Positions 21,469 through 28,000 of a stretch of DNA of 40,558 bases are shown in pieces; position 1 is the first letter of the stretch, and every line of letters starts with the position of its first letter. The notes under the pieces were generated by a model. That model saw only the letters and a program-made list of their open reading frames with translations. It made no database searches and was not told the DNA's origin. The DNA is from a virus. The stretch is taken from IMG/VR virus record IMGVR_UViG_3300027987_000054, positions 1-40,558 of that record, one strand, 5' to 3'. Position numbers and translations under genes: made by a program.

Positions 21469-21819
21469 GTGCCCCAGTACGAAGTGACGACAGGGTGCTA
21501 TGTCTCGGTGGGATCGGGGCTGAAGTTCAAGAGGCCCGGCCAGGTGGTGACGCTCGATGACGACGAGGCGGTCGACTACCTGGAGACGGGATATGTGGTG
21601 CCACTCGATCGGGCTGTGTACACCGACTACATCGAGTCTGTCGTGCTGTCCGAGTCAGTGCCGTCCGAGTCCATCGAGGAGCCCGTCATCAAGGTTCCCG
21701 TCGAGGAGTCGAAGTCCCGCAGCCGCCGCAAGAAGCCCGAGCCAGAGCCAGAGCCAGAGCCAGAGCCCGTGGAGGAGGTGAGCCCTGATGCCGGTGACAC
21801 GGACGCAGGTGATGAATGA
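21469..21819 (+). CDS. Hypothetical protein with a charged Pro-Glu repeat tail
   Basis: A 116-residue product from GTG 21469 with TAGGAGGG before it, one of the best ribosome sites in the window. Residues 1-55 form a beta-like domain (YEVTTGCYVSVGSGLKFK, GQVVTLDDDEAVDYLETGYV). The C terminus is disordered: a basic SKSRSRRKK patch, then PEPEPEPEPEP, then an acidic end. The repeat is encoded by hexanucleotide units GAGCCA (21739-21768). It overlaps the next gene by 32 bp. Probably a neck or head-tail accessory protein. Confidence 0.65.
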   Translation: MPQYEVTTGCYVSVGSGLKFKRPGQVVTLDDDEAVDYLETGYVVPLDRAVYTDYIESVVLSESVPSESIEEPVIKVPVEESKSRSRRKKPEPEPEPEPEPVEEVSPDAGDTDAGDE

Positions 21820-22201
21820 GATTCTGGTCGAGGCGGCCCATGACTCCGAGGCACGGTACGCGACCAAAGTGTTCGCCGAGCGGGTCAAGGAATACTGGAA
21901 GTCCATTGCGCCGAAACCGGGAGATCCTGATCACCCCTATGCGACGGGCACCTATCGAAAGTCGATCAAGCGCCGCAGTAAGCGGGGGGCCAACATCGGG
22001 AGGATTCCTTACTACCGGCACTGGGTCGGTACTAACGATCCTGTCGCTGCGCACCTGGAATACGGAACCGGTCCTGACGTACTGGGTGTCGGCATGTGGT
22101 GGGGCCTGGACGGCAGGCGTCACCGATCGGCCAAGACCCCGACTGAAGCTTTTGCCTTCGCCGCCCGTACCGCCCTGCGCTTCGGGGGAACGCCTGACTG
22201 A
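21788..22201 (+). CDS. HK97 gp10-like neck/tail completion protein
   Basis: A 137-residue product. Features are an N-terminal helix with AHDSEARYATKVFAERVKEY, then HPYATGTYRKSIKRRSKRG, RHWVGTNDPVAAHLEYGTG, and a C-terminal PTEAFAFAARTALRF. The A..LEYGT core is the signature of the HK97 gp10 family of neck/tail proteins. GGAGGTG is present before the ATG at 21788, inside the previous gene. Its stop overlaps the next ATG by one base. It probably connects neck and tail. Confidence 0.85.
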   Translation: MPVTRTQVMNEILVEAAHDSEARYATKVFAERVKEYWKSIAPKPGDPDHPYATGTYRKSIKRRSKRGANIGRIPYYRHWVGTNDPVAAHLEYGTGPDVLGVGMWWGLDGRRHRSAKTPTEAFAFAARTALRFGGTPD

Positions 22202-22608
22202 TGACCGCTGAACTGCTCGACGTCGGGCCGGGGGATCTGGAGACCCTGGTGGTGGCTTGGCTGCTGCCGCTGCGGCGCAGCGCCAACACCCGCAAGGCGG
22301 GCGATCCGTTGCCGTTCACGCTCGTTCAGCAGGTTGCCGGGAACGAAAACCTGGAGGAATCCAGCGCCGATCAGGTGGTGCAGGTGGACACCTTGTGCGA
22401 CAAGAGTCTTGGCGAAGATGCAGCACGCGATGAGAAGGATAAGACTCACCGGCGAATGTTGTTGCTGGGGCGCTATCTGGAATCGGATGGCACGGTCGAT
22501 TACATGAACGTGTTCGAATCACCGCGTCGCGAGTCGTACGGAAACGACCAGATCATCCGCTATGTTGCGCGCTACCAGTTCGGGCAGACTTACGACGAAA
22601 TAGCATAG
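22201..22608 (+). CDS. Tail terminator protein
   Basis: A 135-residue product in the position of the tail terminator, between gp10-like and major tail genes. Core LETLVVAWLLPLRRSANTR, LPFTLVQQVAGNENLEES, and VVQVDTLCDKSLGEDAARDE, then MLLLGRYL fit the alpha-beta fold of these proteins, which cap the tail tube and join it to the head. Start ATG 22201 overlaps the preceding TGA. Confidence 0.75.
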   Translation: MTAELLDVGPGDLETLVVAWLLPLRRSANTRKAGDPLPFTLVQQVAGNENLEESSADQVVQVDTLCDKSLGEDAARDEKDKTHRRMLLLGRYLESDGTVDYMNVFESPRRESYGNDQIIRYVARYQFGQTYDEIA

Positions 22609-22635
22609 AATCACCGTGAGGAAAGGGCGTCGACT

Positions 22636-23451
22636 ATGACCATTCCAGCAACAGGCACTTCGTGGCGCGCAGGCGGATTCGAGGATGTCGATTCTCGGTT
22701 CAACACCCGCGGCGGTCTGGCGGCGATCCTGATCCGCGACAACCGTGGAGCCGAGACCAACATCAGCCCGTGGGCTGCGGGCAATCCCCCGACGCGGAAC
22801 TGGTCGCCGTTCGCCGAGGACGGCACGCCGCGCGACGACCTGTTCGCCCACATCCTCGTCGACGGCGACTGGATCACCAACCCCGAGGCGAACGAGGGCT
22901 TCGAGCTGATCGGCGCGCTCACCGAGGACGGCGGTCCGGAGCGGGCACCCGATATCACGAACGACAACCAGATGATCCTGCAGTCGAACTTCCCGTTCGA
23001 TTCGGACCTGACCGGTGAGGGTCTGACGATCAACTTCACCGGCGTAGAGACGGTCAAGCCGCTCATGAAGCGCCTGCGGATGAACCTGGCGCTCGCCGAC
23101 TCCAACGGCGTGTCGATCGTGGAGGACCCGGGTACCGAGGACTTCAACATCGGCAAGCCGATCGACAACGAGGCCCCCGAGTACCAGATCATCCTGATGT
23201 TCGCCCGGCGCAAGCGGGGACAGTTCATGTACACCGCCGAGGGCTACTCGCTGTGCAAGCTGACCGACATCGGTTCGTTCCGCCGGTCCAAGACCGATCC
23301 GGATGCCGGCTCGCTCGGCTACACGGTGCTGCCCGACCCGTACTTCGTCGGCAAGGACCCCAACGACCCGACGAGCAACGAGCTCATCCCGCTGTACTAC
23401 TGCGAGTGGGTTGACGGCGAGTCGTGGACCAGCATTAAGGGTGCCAGCTAG
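22636..23451 (+). CDS. Major tail (tube) protein
   Basis: A 271-residue product with a beta-rich body, for example NTRGGLAAILIRDNRGAE, FAHILVDGDWITNPEANEG, NDNQMILQSNFPFDSDLTGE, GLTINFTGVETVKPLM, and the ending SLGYTVLPDPYFVG. Position after the tail terminator and the NFTG...KP pattern match major tail proteins of actinobacteriophage siphoviruses. It forms the tail tube. GAGGAAAGG lies before the ATG. Its TAG abuts the reverse-strand membrane protein gene, whose stop starts one base later. Confidence 0.88.
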   Translation: MTIPATGTSWRAGGFEDVDSRFNTRGGLAAILIRDNRGAETNISPWAAGNPPTRNWSPFAEDGTPRDDLFAHILVDGDWITNPEANEGFELIGALTEDGGPERAPDITNDNQMILQSNFPFDSDLTGEGLTINFTGVETVKPLMKRLRMNLALADSNGVSIVEDPGTEDFNIGKPIDNEAPEYQIILMFARRKRGQFMYTAEGYSLCKLTDIGSFRRSKTDPDAGSLGYTVLPDPYFVGKDPNDPTSNELIPLYYCEWVDGESWTSIKGAS

Positions 23452-23580
23452 TCACCTGCCGTAGCCGCGGGTGTTCATCTCGATCGCTCTGAGCGTGGCT
23501 GTGGTGTTGGCGTTCGCGCCGAACTGCAGCAGCCGGAAGAACAGGTCGATCGACAGGATGATCAGAATTGCCGTGAGCAT
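23452..23580 (-). CDS. 42-residue membrane protein on the reverse strand
   Basis: Read from the minus strand: ATG at 23580, TGA at 23454-23452, with an excellent AAGGAGGACC ribosome site. Residues 1-19 are hydrophobic (LTAILIILSIDLFFRLL), predicting one membrane helix, followed by a short polar tail rich in Asn, Thr and Arg. It stands between the major tail protein and the repressor-like gene, both on the cassette side transcribed against the late operon. The palindrome at 23592-23612 lies directly upstream of its ribosome site. It may act on the host membrane, for example in superinfection exclusion; this is only a guess. Confidence 0.7.
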   Translation of the reverse strand: MLTAILIILSIDLFFRLLQFGANANTTATLRAIEMNTRGYGR

Positions 23581-23591
23581 GGTCCTCCTTG

Positions 23592-23612
23592 GGTGTACGG
23601 ATTCCGTACACC
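23592..23612. repeat. 21-bp palindrome, copy 3 (between cassette genes)
   Basis: Identical base for base to 12330-12350: GGTGTACGGA, T, TCCGTACACC. It begins two bases after the AAGGAGGACC/ATG region of the small membrane gene (start 23580) and ends one base before the stop codon of the repressor-like gene. It is thus placed to control the membrane gene, or to mark the cassette. Confidence 0.88.
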
Positions 23613-23613
23613 T

Positions 23614-24045
23614 TCATCGCCGGTGGGCACCGAGCGTCTCCTCCATCGCGTCGCGCTCCCAGCGGGGCAGCGCCTCGTTGTAAAACGCCAGCACCGACCC
23701 ACTCAGCGGGTAGGAGCCGTTCAGCCAGGACCAGACACGCTGGGCGGGGATGTCTCCGGTGCCGGTCAGCTGGACGTACGTGTCTTCTGTGGTGCCGTCG
23801 CGCGGCATGAGCAGCGTGATCGGCGAGACCTCGAAGACGACGGCCAGCGCGGTCAGGGCATCGACGTCCACGCGCCGCTCCCCGGCTTCGATGCGTCCGA
23901 GGCCCAGTGGGGGGATGTCGCAGCCGACCTTGGTCAGTTGTCGGGACAGCTGGGCGTATCCCCAGCCGAGTCGCTCACGGTGGTGGCGGATGGTCGCAGC
24001 AATGGCGCGACCAGATGGCCCTAATTCTGATTTGACTCCAGCCAT
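23614..24045 (-). CDS. XRE/Cro-C1-type HTH repressor-like protein
   Basis: A 143-residue product. Residues 13-72 hold the HTH domain: IAATIRHHRERLGWGYAQLS, then RQLTKVGCDIPPLGLGRIEAG and VDVDALTALAVVFEVSPITLL, the five-helix XRE layout. The C-terminal half, with VQLTGTGDIPAQRVWSWLNG and a final basic HRR, resembles actinobacterial XRE proteins and may mediate dimer formation. ATG 24045 is chosen because it directly follows the predicted -10 by seven bases (leaderless); a GTG at 24054 is possible. Being transcribed against the structural operon and beside a palindromic site, it is a candidate immunity or late-gene regulator. No integrase is in the window. Confidence 0.82.
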   Translation of the reverse strand: MAGVKSELGPSGRAIAATIRHHRERLGWGYAQLSRQLTKVGCDIPPLGLGRIEAGERRVDVDALTALAVVFEVSPITLLMPRDGTTEDTYVQLTGTGDIPAQRVWSWLNGSYPLSGSVLAFYNEALPRWERDAMEETLGAHRR

Positions 24046-24052
24046 GATCGAC

Positions 24053-24081
24053 ACAATAGAGCATCATTGTTGAGTCTGCAA
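24053..24081 (-). promoter_or_regulatory. Promoter of the repressor-like gene, leaderless type
   Basis: On the minus strand TTGCAG (24081-24076), a 17-base spacer, TATTGT (24058-24053), then seven bases to ATG 24045. Transcription should start on or just before the ATG. The -35 matches consensus in three of six positions only. Confidence 0.55.
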
Positions 24082-24091
24082 AATGCATGTT

Positions 24092-24122
24092 TTGATACCA
24101 CGAGGTTTATGTGGTAGACCAC
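24092..24122 (+). promoter_or_regulatory. Divergent promoter with operator-like palindromes
   Basis: TTGATA (24092-24097), 17 bases, TAGACC (24115-24120), six bases, ATG 24127. The -10 is non-ideal. A perfect palindrome GTGGT-AG-ACCAC (24111-24122) covers the -10, and TACCAC (24096-24101) with GTGGTA (24111-24116) forms a second inverted pair. These lie between divergent genes, where the adjacent repressor would be expected to bind. It would restart rightward transcription after the reverse cassette. Confidence 0.5.
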
Positions 24123-24126
24123 GGCT

Positions 24127-24684
24127 ATGCCCAAGAATCTCCCCCGTAATCTCCCCAACACCGCGGCGAACGCCGCACGTCAGGCCCGCGAACAGGCCGA
24201 GGCCTACGACTCGATCTTCTCCGACACCGACATCGAACTCGACGACGGCACTACCGTCTCCATTCCGCCACACCCCGATCTCGGAATGCTCGATGACGAG
24301 CAGATGGCCGAGTACGAGGAACTCCTGGTCGAGATCGAGGAGTACGACCGCGAGGAAGACATCTTCATCCCCGAGCAGCGCCTCCTCGACTCCGAGGGCA
24401 ATGAAACCGGCGTGGTCCTGCCGTCGTCCACTCAGCAGGGTGCGCTGAAGCGGCCGTTCCGCAAGGACGGCGTCCTGGTGAAACCTCCGCACTCCGTGCG
24501 GGTAGCACAGATCGCTCTCGGCGAGTCCGAGTACAAGCGGTTGCGCGAGGGCGGTCGCAGCGCCGCCGATGTGTGGCGGGTGTGGGGCAAGCAGGCCGCG
24601 AAGCTGAAGGAGCGTCAGGATGGCGATCCCAAAAGTGTTGGAGGCGGCCTGGATCTGGCGGCAATATCCACGTCAGATAGCTAG
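24127..24684 (+). CDS. Tail assembly chaperone, upstream frame (G-type)
   Basis: A 185-residue product, acidic in its first half (QAEAYDSIFSDTDIELDDGT, EQMAEYEELLVEIEEYDRE) with a more conserved C-terminal region (VRVAQIALGESEYKRLREG, RSAADVWRVWGKQAAKLKER) typical of the first tail assembly chaperone gene of siphoviruses. It should coat the tape measure protein during tail building. Near its end it carries CCCAAAA (24628-24634), where a +1 shift enters the frame of the following gene. Upstream promoter elements suggest a leaderless start. Confidence 0.85.
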   Translation: MPKNLPRNLPNTAANAARQAREQAEAYDSIFSDTDIELDDGTTVSIPPHPDLGMLDDEQMAEYEELLVEIEEYDREEDIFIPEQRLLDSEGNETGVVLPSSTQQGALKRPFRKDGVLVKPPHSVRVAQIALGESEYKRLREGGRSAADVWRVWGKQAAKLKERQDGDPKSVGGGLDLAAISTSDS

Positions 24685-25075
24685 CGACCTCTCTCAGTAC
24701 CACCGTCGGCGCATCGCGGAATGGCATGATGGCACCATGTCGTCGTACGAACTCCTCGAGTTGCTGGAGTTCATGCCCGAGCGGGGGGCACTGAAGACCG
24801 CCATCCGTGGTGGGGAGTATTGCGGAGAAGAGGCGATCTGGGCACAGGTGGCCAACGAGCTGGCCGTGCTGCGCGCCGCCTATGTCCCGAAGGTCAAGGG
24901 TGAAGAGTACGGGTCGAGGATCCACTACTCGCCGGCCCGCCTGAGGGAGATGGTCACCGAGGCCGATTCGCAGGCCGAGGTGCGTGATCACTTCTACTCG
25001 TTCGCTTCCCGTCCGTCGCTGTCGCTGGCGGGCCCCGAGGTCGAGTCGATGGTCGAGGACGAGGAGGCCGTCTGA
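24620..25075 (+). CDS. Tail assembly chaperone, downstream frame (GT-type)
   Basis: A 151-residue open frame lying +1 relative to the first chaperone gene and ending on the tape measure start. Continuous reading through CCCAAAA would join residues 1-168 of the first gene to this frame, giving about 315 residues. Features include LEAAWIWRQYPRQIASDLSQ, RRIAEWHDGTMSSYELLELL and RGALKTAIRGG, typical of the second chaperone domain. An independent ATG at 24620 with AAGGAG eight bases upstream could also start it. Frameshifted fusion is the usual arrangement in such phages, so that is preferred. Confidence 0.8.
   Translation: MAIPKVLEAAWIWRQYPRQIASDLSQYHRRRIAEWHDGTMSSYELLELLEFMPERGALKTAIRGGEYCGEEAIWAQVANELAVLRAAYVPKVKGEEYGSRIHYSPARLREMVTEADSQAEVRDHFYSFASRPSLSLAGPEVESMVEDEEAV
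24628..24634 (+). promoter_or_regulatory. Putative +1 programmed frameshift site CCCAAAA
   Basis: In the first chaperone frame codons read GAT CCC AAA AGT. Reading CCC then skipping one A gives AAA GTG in the downstream frame. The downstream frame is +1 (or -2) relative to the first, so a classical -1 slip cannot join them. Pro-tRNA on CCC moving to CCA is the likely mechanism. Confidence 0.6.
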
Positions 25076-28000
25076 TGGCCATCCACATTGACATCATCGC
25101 CCACCTCCGGAAGCGGGATTTGATCCGCGAAGGGGAGGAACTCAAGCGCTACATCAATTCGCTTGAGCGCGACGTCACCAAGACGATGACGGAGGGGGCC
25201 CGGGGTCGCACGGCTCAGATCACCAGGCTGATCGACACCCAGGCGGCGGGGTACAACGACCTCATCAACAAGGCCGATGCCGCCACCGCCGCGAGGAAAA
25301 GAGAGGCCGCCGCCGAGGCAGAGATCGCGAGAATCAGCCAGTGGTCTGAGAGGACCAAGGCATCCAGAACCAAGAAGACCAAGGCTCTTACCAAGGCTGA
25401 GAACGAGTATCGCGACGCGTTGATGGATCGGGTCTACGCAGAGCAGCAGCTAGACAAATCGTCTCGCACCCACCAGCGCAATGTCAGGGCCGTCACTGAT
25501 GCGGAGGCTGCGTACGCCAAGCGGGCCCGCGAGGTCAGCAATCTGATTAGGCGGACCAGCGAGGACTTCCACCGGCTCTCGATAGAGACCAACAGGGAAC
25601 GCCGGGAGGTGGACGATCTCAATTCGGCGCTCGCCGTTCTGGGTAAGCAGGGTGCCCTGTCCGCCAAGTCTCTCGACAAGATGAGCGATGCCACCAGGAA
25701 GCGGATCGCCGACGAGGAAAAGCTCAAGCGGATGTATCAGGAGAACACCGCTACCTACGAGCAGATAGAAGCTCAGGCGCAGAGGACATACATCTCCCGC
25801 GAGGCGGAGCGACGAGCCATCCGTGACACGGCCACGGGCCTACGGGACGAGGTCAACAAGCGCCTCGACCTCACCAATGTCATCGAGGACAATCGCAGCT
25901 CGATGCAGGGCCTGACCAATGAGGCTGCCCGGTACCGCCGGGAGCTTATGGACCTGGCTCGCCACGAAGAGCGCCACCTTCGCAACAACAAGCAGGCGGC
26001 CGGAGCCTACGATCGCGCCCGCGCCGCAATGCATTCCTCCAACATCGAGTTCGATCGCCTCAACCGGATGATCTCCGGTGGGACGGCCACCCGCGAGCAG
26101 ATCATCCGCCAGATAGAGAACACCCGGCGTGCCTTCGACCGGGAGGGTTCGGCCGTCCGCACTGCGACCCGGGCGATGCGTGAACTGTTTCAGGCCACCA
26201 ACGAGGTCGGCCGCCTGAGGCAGGTGAACGATGTTCTTCGTGACATGGTGTCTGCTGCCGGCAGGTGGGGCGCGCGTAACCTCGGTGCGCTGACCCCCTT
26301 GGGCATTGTCACTCCGACGCTGGTCATTCCGTTGGTCACGATCTTCAGCGAACTTGCCAAGAGCATCACGACGGCGTCACAGGCGTTGTGGCTGGTTCCC
26401 GCTGCCGCCGCCGCTGCGGGCGCTGGGTTGGCGACCCTTCAGATGGGGTTGCTGGGTATCAGTGATACCTGGGGTGCTTTGACGGATCTGATGGCGAGCT
26501 ATGACCCGAGGAAGCCCTTCATTGAAGGGAAGCCCTGGAACCAGTTCGATGTCGGAAAGTGGAACGAGTTCAGCAATCAGCTGGGATTGCTGGGAGATAA
26601 CGCGGCGCAGGCCATGTTGGCGATTCGCGACCTCCTTGGGCCGATCAAGGAGTTGCAGAAGGCCGTCCAGAACGTCATGTTCGCTGACGTCGCTCAGATG
26701 ATCGACACGTTCTATGCGAGACTCGGGCCCCACCTGGAGGCCATGTTTGTCGGCATCGGCGGGGCGTTCAACTCGATGCTGCGCGGCGCGTTCGATGAGC
26801 TTATGACGCCGACCGGCACGGGTAATTTCAAGAACATTCTCCAGAACATCGCCGATGCTTTCGTTGCTCTGGGTCCGGCAGCGCGGTCATTTACCCAGGC
26901 CATTCTCGACATCACGTCGGCCGGATCGGATGTCCTGCCCAGCCTTGCCGAATCGGTCACCGTTCTTGCGAAGGAGTTCGCCGACTTCATCCGCGAAGCC
27001 AAGAAATCTGGCGACTTGCGCAAGTGGATGGACATGGGCGTCGAGGCGGTCAAGTCGCTGTTCCGGATCCTCGGGCGTGTGGGCAAGATGCTCTACGACG
27101 TGTTCGCGATCAAGTCCCAGCAGGACCTCAAGGATTTCGAAGAAACGATGATGGACCTCATCGGTGCCTTCGAAATGTTCTTTCGTGTTGTGCGGCGGTT
27201 CGGCGAATTCTTCGCGACTGTCGTTCGACAGATAGGCCGCGCGATTGATGATCCAGAGACCGCGATGAAGCGGATGCTCAACACGGTCATTGATCTCGGA
27301 AACGGCATTGTGGAACATCTGGTGAACCCTCTGAAGCTGTTCATCAACATGTGGAATTCGATACCGGGCCTGCCGGATATTCCAGTGCTGGATGCCGTTC
27401 CCGACGCCCCCCACCTCCCAACCGGTAGTCCCGGCAAGGGTGGCAAGCCTATGCGTGAACCGGGCGGATACGAGGAGACCCCGTTCCCCTGGTTGCAGCC
27501 GCACAAGGATCGGGAGAAGCCGGGCCTGGCACCGGAGGATTGGCAGTCCGCTCCCGGCACCTACGAGATCGGCAATATCCCGATCGGAGCCTTCCCCGGT
27601 TCGGAGTGGCAGATGCCCGGCATGATGCCCGGCATTCCCGGCAGTGGCGCACCGGGCACTCCCGGCGCTACCGGCGCGCCGGGGAGTTACCTGCCGCCTG
27701 GCTCAGGCACACCGCACGGAGGGCAGAAGCCGGGCTACTGGGAGGTAGACCCGTGGGAGGTCACCCAGGCGCAGTGGCGGCTGGAAGATGCCGCTCAGTC
27801 CGTCGAGGACGCCCGCAAGAACGTCTTGAGGTTGCGGGAGTTGGGGGCCACCGCTGACGAGATCAATGATGCGCAGCGTGCAGTTATTCGTGCCGAGCAT
27901 TCCTGGTATGAATCCCTGATCGCTCTGAGGAAGGCCGAGCAGGGCACCTTCCAGGAACTCGAGGACCAGACCAAGCAGACCGGCGACATCCTCGGTGACA

